Shown in pieces: positions 5,441-13,061 of a stretch of 34,096 bases of DNA. Numbering within the stretch: position 1 is the first letter of the stretch; the number at the start of each line of letters is the position of its first letter. The position numbers and the translations under genes are program-made. The notes beneath the pieces were generated by a model, which did no database searches, had not been told where the DNA came from, and worked only from the letters and a program-made list of their open reading frames with translations. Location of the stretch: assembly GCA_021771635.1 (NCBI GenBank), contig JAETOQ010000021.1, positions 1-34,096 of the forward strand. Reading direction: 5' to 3'. The stretch comes from Oscillospiraceae bacterium (GTDB lineage: Bacteria; Bacillota; Clostridia; Oscillospirales; Oscillospiraceae).

Positions 5441-6730
5441 ATGACCAGCCAAGAGGCCATCGCCTACATTCATTCCTTCAACTGGGAGAAGCACGCTCCG
5501 GGCCTCACCCGCATCCGCGCCCTCCTCCATGCGCTGGGGGATCCCCAGAAGGGCATGAAATTCGTCCACGTGGCGGGCACCAACGGCAAGGGCAGCACCT
5601 GCGCCTGCATCGCCGCTGTCTTGCAGGCGGCGGGATACCGGGTGGGGCTGAATACCTCCCCCTATCTGATGACCTTTCACGATCGCATCCAGATCAACGG
5701 CGTGATGATCTCTGACGGGGACCTGGCGGCTGTGACGGAGCAGGTCCGCCCCGCCGCCGAGGCCATGGCGGAGCACCCCACGGAATTTGAGCTGATCACC
5801 GCCATTGCCCTGCTGTATTTCCGGCAGCAGCACTGTGACATCGCGGTGCTGGAGGTGGGCCTGGGGGGCGCCCTGGACGCCTCCAACGTCATCGACACGC
5901 CGGAGGCAGCCGTCCTCACCGCCATGGGCATGGACCACGTGGCCCTGCTGGGACCGACGCTGGCGGACATCGCCGCCGCCAAAGCCGGCATCATCAAGCC
6001 CGGCGGCGACGTGGTCAGCTACGGCGGCTGCCCGGAGGCCGACGCCGTGTTCCGCCGGGTGTGCGGGGAGCAGGGCGCGCGGCTGACGGAGGTGGACTTC
6101 TCCCGCCTGCGCCCGCAGACGCTGACGCTGGAGGGCACCGTCTTTGACTTTGCCCCCTGGGAGGCCCTGCGCCTCCCCCTGGCGGGGGCCTATCAGCTGA
6201 AAAACGCCGCCACCGCCGTCACGGCACTGGAGGTCCTCCGACAAAAGGGGTGGAACATCCCGGAAGAGGCCATCCGGTCGGGTCTGGCCGCTGTCCGCTG
6301 GCCGGGGCGGTTCGAGGTGCTGCGGCGGGAGCCGGTCTTTCTGCTGGACGGTGCCCACAACGCCCACGGCATCGCCGCCGCCGCAGAGAGCCTGGCGGCT
6401 CTCTTTCCCGGGCAGAAGCTGGTGTTTCTCCTGGGCATCCTGGCGGACAAGGATGTGGACCGCATGCTGGATCTGCTGGCTCCCCTGGCCCGGCAGGTGT
6501 TCACCCTCCGGCCTGACAGCCCCCGGGCGCTGACGGCGGAGGCCCTCTGCGGCCTGCTGACCGCCCGAAACATTCCCGCCCAGGTCTGCGGCACCGTGGA
6601 GGAGGGCGTCTCCGCCGCCATCAGCGCCGCCGGAGCCGGCGGCGTGGTCTGCGCCCTGGGGTCCCTCTATTTCTCCGGAGATGTCCGCAGGGCTGTGACA
6701 AATATAGTCGGCACACCTGAAAATCGGTAA
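5441..6730 (+). CDS. folC: Folylpolyglutamate synthase / dihydrofolate synthase
   Basis: This 429-aa cytoplasmic Mur-ligase-family enzyme ligates glutamate to dihydropteroate and/or folates using ATP, which traps folate in the cell after FolT import. The P-loop is GTNGKGS (residues 46-52) after FVHVA. The family signature LEVGLGGALDASN and later LLDGAHNAHG and LGILADKDVDRML in the C-terminal domain are present. Length is normal (420-440). It follows folT and so falls under the same riboswitch. The ribosome binding site (AGAGGGG, about 12 bases away) is poor, so coupling to folT is likely. The final residues (IVGTPENR) and the stop codon are encoded inside the MITE at 6703-6880, so the native C-terminus has been replaced. 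Confidence 0.95.
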   Translation: MTSQEAIAYIHSFNWEKHAPGLTRIRALLHALGDPQKGMKFVHVAGTNGKGSTCACIAAVLQAAGYRVGLNTSPYLMTFHDRIQINGVMISDGDLAAVTEQVRPAAEAMAEHPTEFELITAIALLYFRQQHCDIAVLEVGLGGALDASNVIDTPEAAVLTAMGMDHVALLGPTLADIAAAKAGIIKPGGDVVSYGGCPEADAVFRRVCGEQGARLTEVDFSRLRPQTLTLEGTVFDFAPWEALRLPLAGAYQLKNAATAVTALEVLRQKGWNIPEEAIRSGLAAVRWPGRFEVLRREPVFLLDGAHNAHGIAAAAESLAALFPGQKLVFLLGILADKDVDRMLDLLAPLARQVFTLRPDSPRALTAEALCGLLTARNIPAQVCGTVEEGVSAAISAAGAGGVVCALGSLYFSGDVRRAVTNIVGTPENR

Positions 6731-6880
6731 ATACCGATTTTCTGACAGCGGCAGAGCCGCTGTCGGGCGCCGCCCGTGTGCGGACTTATGAAGTCTGACG
6801 CAAGGCCGCTTTGCGGCCTTGTGGGGTGTCCCCCACAAGTTGAAAAAAGTTTTTCCTTCTTTTCAACCGCGTCGACTATA
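6703..6880 (+). mobile_element. MITE-like element, TATAGTCG family, copy 1
   Basis: The 178-bp element starts TATAGTCGGCAC and ends GCGTCGACTATA, so the ends are inverted repeats sharing TATAGTCG. The outermost TA on each side fits a TA target duplication. Inside is a string of hairpins: AAAATCGGTA/TACCGATTTT, ACAGCGGC/GCCGCTGT, AAGGCCGC/GCGGCCTT, CTTGTGGGG/CCCCACAAG and TTGAAAA/TTTTCAA. The element has no coding capacity. Copy 2 at 15455-15639 has the same order of hairpins. TA duplication would point to an IS630/Tc1-mariner type transposase acting in trans, which is inferred. Confidence 0.75.
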
Positions 6881-6890
6881 ACGTATAAAA

Positions 6891-6916
6891 ATGTCTGGCG
6901 CTTTCGCGCCAGACAT
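6891..6916. terminator. Bidirectional terminator between folC and hydA
   Basis: ATGTCTGGCGC and GCGCCAGACAT form an 11-bp stem around TTTC. T5 follows on the plus strand (6916-6920), and A5 precedes (6886-6890), giving a T-run on the minus strand. It serves the converging folTC and hydCBA units and lies just outside the MITE. Confidence 0.88.
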
Positions 6917-6924
6917 TTTTATGC

Positions 6925-8628
6925 TCATTTCTCTTTTTTCTGATAGTGCACATGGAGCAGCTCATGGGTCCGTCCTTTCAGGGAACCGTTCAGCATCTCC
7001 ACCACAATGGGGTTCCGCTCGGAGCGCTTGATAAGGGCGGAGCGGTCCGCCTCGTAGAGGCCCGCGGCCCGCTGCCGCTTGATGGGGATCAATCCATAGG
7101 GCTGTCCCGCGCCGCCGACACAGCCGGTCTTGCAGGTCATGACCTCCACCAGGTCGTAATACTCCCTCCCGGACTCGATGTCCGCCAGCAGCTTTTTGGC
7201 ATTCACCAAGCCGTGGACCACGGCGATGCGCAGCACCTGATCTCCCACGGGCAGGGTGACGGAGCGGATGGCGTCCGTCCCCCGGAGGCCGGAGAACTGG
7301 ATGGCTTGCAGGGTGTTCTTGGACTTGTCTTCCACCACCCGGCGGGCCACGGCCTCCGCCACGCCGCCGGTGGTGCCGAAGATGGTGGCCGCGCCGGTGC
7401 CCATGCCAAAGGGCAGATCAGGGGCCTCGCCCTCCAGCTCGCTGAAGCGGATGCCGGACTCCTTGATCATGGTGATGACCTCCTGGGTGGTCAGCACCAG
7501 GTCCACATCAGGCACCCCGTCATGCTGGAATTCCTCCCGCTGGGCCTCCATCTTCTTGGCCGTGCAGGGCATGATGGCGATGTGGTAGGTGGTGCGGCCG
7601 TCCTCGGCGTCCTTGGCCCTGTACTGGTCTTTCAGCACTGCCGCGAACATCTCCATGGGGGATTTGCAGGTGGACACGTTTTTCAGATACTTGGGGTTCT
7701 CCTTTTCCAGATACCTGATCCAAGCCGGACAGCAGCTGGTGAACATGGGGAAGGGGCCGCCCTTTTTCAGCCGCTCCAGGAACTCCGCCGACTCCTCCAT
7801 GACCGTCAGGTCCGCGCCAAAGTTGGTGTCGTACACCTCGTCGGCGCCCATCATCTTCAGGGCGGCCACCAGCCTGTCGATGGCGTTGACGCCGGGCTCC
7901 AGGCCGAAGGCCTCGCCCACGGCCACGCGGACGGCGGGGGCGATCTGGAACACCACCCGCTTCTTGGCATCGTACAGCACCCGCCAGGCCTTGCCGATCT
8001 CGTCCCGGATGGTGATGGCGCCGGTGGGGCAGGCCGCCGCGCACTGACCGCAGCTGATGCAGTTGGTGTCGGACAGCTTTCGGTCAAAGGCGGGGCTGAC
8101 CACCAGGTCACTGCCCCGGTGGGCAAAGTTCAAAATGCCCATGCCCTGCATCTCGTCACACACCCGCACGCAGTCGCCGCAGAGGATGCACTTGTTGGGG
8201 TCCCGGACGATGGCGGGAGAGGAATGGTCTTTTTCGTAGTGGGGACGGGTGTCCTCGAACCGGACCTTCCGCACGCCGAACTTCAGCGCCAGGTCCTGCA
8301 GGTGGCACTTGCCGCTCTTTTCGCAGGTGGTGCAGTCCCGGCAGTGGGAGGCCAGCAGCAGCTCCAGGATCATCCGGCGGTGCTTCAAAAGCCGGGCGGT
8401 ATTGGTGCGGATCCGCATGCCGTCCCGGGGCTCCATGGAGCAGGAGGCGTCGATCTTGCCCCGCTCGTCCTCCACCACGCACATCCGGCAGGCGCCGAAG
8501 GTGGACAGCTCGGAATAGTAGCAGAAGGTGGGCATGTCGATGCCTGCCTTGCGAATGACCGCCAGAACGTTTTTCTCCCCGTCGAAAGGCACCCGCTGGC
8601 CGTCGATATACATGATTCCCTTTGCCAT
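6925..8628 (-). CDS. hydA: [FeFe] hydrogenase catalytic subunit
   Basis: A 567-aa cytoplasmic hydrogenase subunit that interconverts protons and H2 at the H-cluster. From the N-terminus it has a [2Fe-2S] domain (C36, C47, C50, C63), a His-Cys3 cluster (H95, C99, C102, C108), two [4Fe-4S] motifs (C147/150/153/157 and C190/193/196/200), and the H-cluster domain with L1 TSCCPAW (C299 proton relay, C300), L2 MPCTAKKME (C355) and L3 MTCKTGCVGGAGQP (C499, C503). With HydB and HydC it should form the trimeric NAD-linked, ferredoxin-dependent bifurcating enzyme. It starts 3 bases after the hydB stop. The maturases HydEFG are not in the window. Confidence 0.95.
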   Translation of the reverse strand: MAKGIMYIDGQRVPFDGEKNVLAVIRKAGIDMPTFCYYSELSTFGACRMCVVEDERGKIDASCSMEPRDGMRIRTNTARLLKHRRMILELLLASHCRDCTTCEKSGKCHLQDLALKFGVRKVRFEDTRPHYEKDHSSPAIVRDPNKCILCGDCVRVCDEMQGMGILNFAHRGSDLVVSPAFDRKLSDTNCISCGQCAAACPTGAITIRDEIGKAWRVLYDAKKRVVFQIAPAVRVAVGEAFGLEPGVNAIDRLVAALKMMGADEVYDTNFGADLTVMEESAEFLERLKKGGPFPMFTSCCPAWIRYLEKENPKYLKNVSTCKSPMEMFAAVLKDQYRAKDAEDGRTTYHIAIMPCTAKKMEAQREEFQHDGVPDVDLVLTTQEVITMIKESGIRFSELEGEAPDLPFGMGTGAATIFGTTGGVAEAVARRVVEDKSKNTLQAIQFSGLRGTDAIRSVTLPVGDQVLRIAVVHGLVNAKKLLADIESGREYYDLVEVMTCKTGCVGGAGQPYGLIPIKRQRAAGLYEADRSALIKRSERNPIVVEMLNGSLKGRTHELLHVHYQKKEK

Positions 8629-8631
8629 AGG

Positions 8632-10536
8632 TCAGCCCTCCTTTGATGCCGTAATGGCGCCGAAGGGGCAGTTGCCCACGCAGGCGCCGCAGTTGATGCA
8701 CTTCTCCGGGTCGATGGTATGTACCTGCTTCACCGCGCCGGAAATGGCCTCCATGGGGCAGTTCTTGCGGCACTTTCCGCAGCCCTTGCACTTTTCCGCG
8801 TCGATGACGGGGTGGGGCTTTTCCCGGTTGCAGATGGGACAGTGATGGTCCACCACGTGGGCCAGATACTCCTCCCGGAAGTATTTCAGGGTGCTCTGGA
8901 CAGGCTTGCAGGCGCTCTGGCCCAAGCCGCACAGGGCGGTGGAGCTGATGGTGTCCGCCAGCTCCTCCAGCAGGTCCAGATCCTCCATGGTGCCTTGGTT
9001 CTTGACAATGCGGTCCAGGATCTCCAGCATCCGCTTGGTGCCCTCCCGGCAGGGAACGCACTTGCCGCAGGACTCCTTCTGGGTGAACTCCATGAAGAAG
9101 CGGGCCGTCTCCACCATGCAGGTGTCCTCGTCCATGACCACCAGGCCGCCGGAGCCGATCATGGCGCCGATGCTCTTCAGGGAGTCAAAGTCCAGCGGCA
9201 GGTCCAGGTGCTCCTGGCTGGCCGTGGTGGCGCCGCCGGAGGGGCCGCCGATCTGCACGGCCTTGAACTTCTTGCCGTTGCGGATGCCGCCGCCGATGTC
9301 GAACACCACCTCCCGGATGGTGGTGCCCATGGGCACCTCAATGAGGCCGGTGTTCACCACATTCCCTGTCAGGGCGAAGGCCTTGGTGCCGGGGCTTGTC
9401 CGGGTGCCGATGGTGTGATACCAGTCCACGCCGTTGCGGACGATCAGAGGGACGTTGGCAAAGGTCTCCACGTTGTTCAAAACCGTAGGCTCCGACCACA
9501 GGCCATGCTCGATGGTGCGGGGCGGCTTGACCCGGGGCATGCCCCGGTTGCCCTCGATGGAGGCGGTGAGTGCGCTGCCCTCGCCGCAGACAAAGGCGCC
9601 GGCGCCCATGTTCACATGGATGCGGAAGGAGAAGCCGGTGCCCATGATGCGCTCGCCCAGCAGGCCGTATTCCTCGGCCTTGGCGATGGCGGCCTTCAGG
9701 CGGCTGACCGCCAGGGGATATTCAGCGCGGACGTAGATGTAGCCCTCATCGCTGCCCACGGCCAGGCCAGCGATCATCATGCCCTCCAGCACGCTGTGGG
9801 GGTTGCCCTCCATGATGGAGCGGTCCATGAACGCGCCGGGGTCGCCCTCGTCGCCGTTGCAGACCACGTACTTTTTCTCCGCCTTCTGCTTCCTGGCGCC
9901 CTCCCATTTCCGGCCGGCGGGGAAGCCGCCGCCTCCGCGGCCCCGGAGGCCGGAGTCGGTGATGGTCTTGCAGATCTCCTCCCCCGTCATCTCAAACAGG
10001 GCCTTTTCAAAGCCCGCGTAGCCGCCCTTGGCGATGTACTCCTCGATGTCCTCGGCGTCGCTGCGGCCGCAGTTTTCCAGCACCACCCGATGCTGTTTTT
10101 TATAGAAGGGAATGTCCTCCTGTCGGGGATAGGCCACCCCGTCCAGGTGGTACACCAGGCGGTCGATGACCTCGCCGCCCAGAACGGTCTTCTCGATGAT
10201 CTCGCGGCAGTCCTCCGGCTTGACGTGGATATACATGATACCCATGGGCTCGATGTGGACCAGGGGACCCATCTCGCAGAAGCCGTGGCAGCCGCTCATC
10301 TTCACGTGGAGGCTCTTCTCCTCGTCGGTGTCATGCTTCAGGCCCACGTAGACCGTCAGGCCCCGTTTTTCGCACTCCTCCCTGATGTTGTCGTAGATCT
10401 TCATGGCGCCGCCGGCGATGCAGCCGGTGCCGGCGCAGATCAGGACAGAGGGGACCTGCTCGCTCTGCTTCAGGGCGTTCCGGGCGTTGGCCTGGAACAC
10501 ATGAAAGCTGTCTCGTGTCAGTTTCGTCCGGATCAT
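8632..10536 (-). CDS. hydB: NADH-binding flavoprotein subunit of bifurcating hydrogenase
   Basis: A 634-aa NuoF-like subunit that holds FMN and the NAD(H) site. A thioredoxin-like [2Fe-2S] domain opens the protein (C34, C39, C83, C87). The NADH/FMN motif is GRGGGGFPAG (about 199-208), with NGDEGDPGAF next. A SLBB-type region leads to the [4Fe-4S] site ESCGKCVPCREGT (C490, C493, C496, plus C536). The tail has a CPIC pair (C566, C569) and two ferredoxin clusters (C583/586/589/593; C613/616/619/623). The extra clusters and N-terminal domain separate HydB from respiratory NuoF. Its start overlaps the hydC stop by 4 bases. Confidence 0.95.
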   Translation of the reverse strand: MIRTKLTRDSFHVFQANARNALKQSEQVPSVLICAGTGCIAGGAMKIYDNIREECEKRGLTVYVGLKHDTDEEKSLHVKMSGCHGFCEMGPLVHIEPMGIMYIHVKPEDCREIIEKTVLGGEVIDRLVYHLDGVAYPRQEDIPFYKKQHRVVLENCGRSDAEDIEEYIAKGGYAGFEKALFEMTGEEICKTITDSGLRGRGGGGFPAGRKWEGARKQKAEKKYVVCNGDEGDPGAFMDRSIMEGNPHSVLEGMMIAGLAVGSDEGYIYVRAEYPLAVSRLKAAIAKAEEYGLLGERIMGTGFSFRIHVNMGAGAFVCGEGSALTASIEGNRGMPRVKPPRTIEHGLWSEPTVLNNVETFANVPLIVRNGVDWYHTIGTRTSPGTKAFALTGNVVNTGLIEVPMGTTIREVVFDIGGGIRNGKKFKAVQIGGPSGGATTASQEHLDLPLDFDSLKSIGAMIGSGGLVVMDEDTCMVETARFFMEFTQKESCGKCVPCREGTKRMLEILDRIVKNQGTMEDLDLLEELADTISSTALCGLGQSACKPVQSTLKYFREEYLAHVVDHHCPICNREKPHPVIDAEKCKGCGKCRKNCPMEAISGAVKQVHTIDPEKCINCGACVGNCPFGAITASKEG

Positions 10537-11015
10537 ACGGCAGCCGCCTCCTTTTTCCGAATATCCTCCAGCAGGGCCAGTGCCGTCTCCGGCGTCATCT
10601 TCGCGTGGACCTCGCCGTCGATGGTCATGACGGGAGCCAGGCCGCAGGCGCCGAGGCAGGCCACTGTCTCCAGGGTGAACAGGCCGTCGGCGGAGGTCTT
10701 TTTCTTCCCCGTCAGGCCCAGATAATCGTGGATCGCGTCATAGATGGGGCCGGACTTGCGCACATGGCAGGCCGTTCCGGCGCACACCTTGATGATGTAC
10801 TTGCCCTTGGCCTCCAGCGAGAAGTTCTCATAGAAGGTCGCCACGCTGTACACCTTGGCGGCACTGACACCCAGCTTTTCCGCCACCAGCGTCAGCGCCT
10901 CCTCGCTGAGATACTTGTACTCCGCCTGGATCTCCTGCATGATGGCGATCAGATTGGACTGGTCGCATCCATAGCTTTCAATGATCTCACTGGCCCGCGT
11001 CAGTTCATTGCTCAT
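10533..11015 (-). CDS. hydC: NuoE-like [2Fe-2S] subunit of bifurcating hydrogenase
   Basis: A 160-aa thioredoxin-fold ferredoxin of the NuoE family. The cluster ligands are C78, C83, C120 and C124 (CAGTACH and CLGACG), the usual spacing. It is the first gene of hydCBA and has AAAGGAG before its ATG. The complex would couple NADH and reduced ferredoxin oxidation to H2 production, or the reverse, and so balance redox in fermentation. That is established for the family and inferred here. Confidence 0.94.
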   Translation of the reverse strand: MSNELTRASEIIESYGCDQSNLIAIMQEIQAEYKYLSEEALTLVAEKLGVSAAKVYSVATFYENFSLEAKGKYIIKVCAGTACHVRKSGPIYDAIHDYLGLTGKKKTSADGLFTLETVACLGACGLAPVMTIDGEVHAKMTPETALALLEDIRKKEAAAV

Positions 11016-11077
11016 TGGCCTATCTCCTTTTTTATGATCTCACAGCCGCTCCCGGAATGCGGTCCGCTCAATTATTC

Positions 11078-11107
11078 ATTATATATTGTGATAGCATAAA
11101 ATGTCAA
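11078..11107 (-). promoter_or_regulatory. Sigma-A promoter of hydCBA
   Basis: On the minus strand a perfect TTGACA (11107-11102) and a perfect TATAAT (11083-11078) are separated by 18 bp. The surrounding 80 bases are strikingly AT-rich. The predicted start near 11071 gives a leader of about 55 bases. No binding site for a redox regulator is obvious. Confidence 0.85.
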
Positions 11108-11162
11108 AATATTTTGAATTTTCGTCATTTCAAACGTTTTCGCCGAATAAATTTGTCGAAAA

Positions 11163-11199
11163 GGCAGAAAAAGCGGCCGCCTGTTTATCAGGCGGCCGC
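11163..11199 (-). terminator. Terminator of the symporter gene
   Basis: GCGGCCGCCTG and CAGGCGGCCGC form an 11-bp perfect stem with a 5-base loop, followed on the minus strand by TTTTTCTGCC. It isolates the symporter from hydCBA. Confidence 0.9.
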
Positions 11200-11227
11200 A
11201 AAGTCTTAGCAGCATCTTAACCTGCTC

Positions 11228-12637
11228 TTATTTTTTCACAACACCGTGGGCAACTCTCACCACCATGCCGGTAAGTGCGAACAGGGCGATGGCGTTGGGA
11301 ATGACCATCAGATTGTTGAACATATCCGTCAGCTCCCACACCAGATCATTGGACATCAAAGTGCCCAGGAAGATGAACACCAGTGCGATCAGCGTATAGA
11401 GGACAGTGGCGGTCTTGGATCCGATCTTCCTACCGAACAGGTACAGCATATTGATCTTGCCGAACAGGTTCCAGCCCAGGATGGTGGAGAACGCGAAGAA
11501 GAACAGGCATACGGCCACGAACATGGCGCCAAAGCTCTCGCCGAACACCGTGCCAAAGGCTGTCTGGGCCAGGTTGGACTTGCTGATGGTCTCGGGGATG
11601 GTGCCGGCAGCCAGGGGGCCGTCGGCGGTATACAGGGTGGAGATGATGACCAGCGCGTTCAGCGTCAGCACCACAAAAGTGTCGATGAACACGCCCACCA
11701 TGGCAACCACGCCCTGGTCATGGGGATCTTTCACATTGGCCTGGGCGTGGGCGTGGGGTGTGGAGCCCATGCCCGCCTCATTGGAGAACAGGCCCCGCTT
11801 GGCACCTTGGCTGACAGCGGTCTTGATGGCATAGCCAAAGCCGCCGCCGATGATGGCCTGGGGCTGGAAAGCATACCGGAAGATCATGCCAATGGTGGCG
11901 GGAATGTACTTGATCCGGACAATGAGCACCACCAGGCCGCCCAACAGGAAGATGGCCGCCATAATGGGGACCACTTTCTCCGTGACGGAAGCCAGCCGCT
12001 GAACGCCGCCCAGGAAGATCACTCCGCAAATGACCACCAGGACCACGCCCACCATCCAGGAGGGCACACCGAAAGCAGTCTGAAAAGTGGAGCCGATGGA
12101 GTTGGACTGCACCATGCAGCCCATAAAGCCCAGAGCCAGAATGATGGCTACGGCGAAGAAGCCGGCCAGGAACTTGCCGAAAGCGCCCTTAAAAGCCGTG
12201 GTGATGTAATAGACCGGGCCGCCGTGGATGGAGCCGTCCTTGTCCACCACGCGGGTCTGCAGGGCCAGTGTCGCCTCCGCATAGATGGTGGCCATGCCGA
12301 AGAAGGCGATGATCCACATCCAGAAGATGGCGCCGGGGCCGCCGGTCAGGATGGCGCCGCTGGCTCCGACGATATTGCCGGTGCCCACCTGGGCCGCGAT
12401 GGCGGTGGCAAGCGCCTGAAAAGAGCTCATGCCGCTCTCCTGTTTTCCGCCCCGCAGGGACAGGTTGCCAAACACCCGCCGCATGCCCTCTCCAAAGCAG
12501 CGGACCTGAATGAAGCGGGTCTTGATGGAATACCACAGGCCCACCGCGATCAGCAGAAAGACCAGGATATAGCTGGACAAATAGGTATTGATGTCACATA
12601 CAATAGGATACAGGACACTTTCCAACGATTCTAACAT
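11228..12637 (-). CDS. Sodium:alanine/glycine symporter, AGCS family
   Basis: A 469-aa inner-membrane carrier with about 11 hydrophobic segments that imports alanine or glycine with Na+. The family signature appears at TAIAAQVGTGNIVGASGAIL followed by GGPGAIFWMW (about residues 80-105), and GLFSNEAGMGSTPHAHA (about 265-285) is a second conserved AGCS segment. Length is normal. A tandem glycine riboswitch lies directly upstream, so glycine is the likely physiological cue and perhaps substrate. GGAGGG lies 6 bases before the ATG. Confidence 0.93.
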   Translation of the reverse strand: MLESLESVLYPIVCDINTYLSSYILVFLLIAVGLWYSIKTRFIQVRCFGEGMRRVFGNLSLRGGKQESGMSSFQALATAIAAQVGTGNIVGASGAILTGGPGAIFWMWIIAFFGMATIYAEATLALQTRVVDKDGSIHGGPVYYITTAFKGAFGKFLAGFFAVAIILALGFMGCMVQSNSIGSTFQTAFGVPSWMVGVVLVVICGVIFLGGVQRLASVTEKVVPIMAAIFLLGGLVVLIVRIKYIPATIGMIFRYAFQPQAIIGGGFGYAIKTAVSQGAKRGLFSNEAGMGSTPHAHAQANVKDPHDQGVVAMVGVFIDTFVVLTLNALVIISTLYTADGPLAAGTIPETISKSNLAQTAFGTVFGESFGAMFVAVCLFFFAFSTILGWNLFGKINMLYLFGRKIGSKTATVLYTLIALVFIFLGTLMSNDLVWELTDMFNNLMVIPNAIALFALTGMVVRVAHGVVKK

Positions 12638-12649
12638 GCTTTTCCCTCC

Positions 12650-12681
12650 AAAAATAAACGGAACGGCTGAGAAGCCGCTCC
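12650..12681 (-). terminator. Attenuator hairpin of the glycine riboswitch
   Basis: On the minus strand GGAGCGGCT and AGCCGTTCC form a 9-bp stem (one G-U) followed by GTTTATTTTT, then the symporter ribosome binding site. It sits between the aptamers and the gene, where a conditional terminator is expected. A second perfect hairpin at 12703-12723 (CACGGGCAG/CTGCCCGTG) lies between it and the aptamers and may take part in the switch. Confidence 0.65.
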
Positions 12682-12729
12682 GAAAAAGAAAGTACAGTCA
12701 CCCACGGGCAGACTCTGCCCGTGCTTTCC

Positions 12730-12893
12730 CACTCTGTCCTTTTACCTGAGAGATTCAGCGGCATCGCCGCCTTGCACCTTCGGTACTCGTCATCGAGCTT
12801 CTCCAGAGCCACATCCATTCTTAGTCCCCGCCCGGTCTCCGGGCGCCTGAGAGTTTTACTCCTTCGGCAGGCTTTCGCCATTCCCCTAAGAAC
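12730..12893 (-). promoter_or_regulatory. Tandem glycine riboswitch
   Basis: Two glycine aptamers lie head to tail on the minus strand. The first (about 12893-12810) has GCGAAAGCCTGCCGAAGGAG, ACTCTCAGGC and GGGGACT. The second (about 12808-12730) has GGCTCTGGAGAAGCTC, ACCGAAGGTGCAA, CTCTCAGGTAAAAGGACAGAG. The conserved CCGAAGG and CTCAGG cores occur in both with a short linker, the hallmark of the class. Glycine binding would normally turn the downstream gene on; for an importer the sign of the response is worth testing. Confidence 0.95.
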
Positions 12894-12922
12894 TTCGTTT
12901 GCCGTTCTTCAATTGTGGTATT

Positions 12923-12951
12923 ACCTTACCATACCCATATCAGAATGTCAA
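12923..12951 (-). promoter_or_regulatory. Promoter of the riboswitch-symporter unit
   Basis: On the minus strand TTGACA (12951-12946, perfect) and TAAGGT (12928-12923) are 17 bp apart. The -10 is poor (3 of 6), but the position about 30 bases before the first aptamer and the perfect -35 support it. Confidence 0.55.
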
Positions 12952-13020
12952 TTGCACTTTTTCACAAACCGTCCGTGCATCAAGGACGAATATTCTCAAT
13001 ATATGAACATTTTGACGAAA

Positions 13021-13053
13021 CAAAAACCGCCCGCGCTGTTCGGCGCGGGCGGT
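13021..13053 (-). terminator. Terminator of the mgtC-mgtC-pfkB unit
   Basis: ACCGCCCGCGC and GCGCGGGCGGT form an 11-bp stem around a 6-base loop, followed on the minus strand by TTTTTG. It begins 8 bases past the kinase stop codon. Confidence 0.9.
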
Positions 13054-13061
13054 CTTGGCTT

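Noticed and set aside
6946..10725. Very long plus-strand ORFs (over 550 codons) across hydCBA
   Set aside because: They mirror the hydrogenase genes in a complementary frame; high GC removes stops. Composition (His, Gly, Ala, Val) is non-protein-like and no domain is visible.
12594..12881. Minus-strand ORF of 95 codons over the glycine riboswitch
   Set aside because: It lies on the conserved aptamers and runs into the symporter start, so it has no room as a gene.
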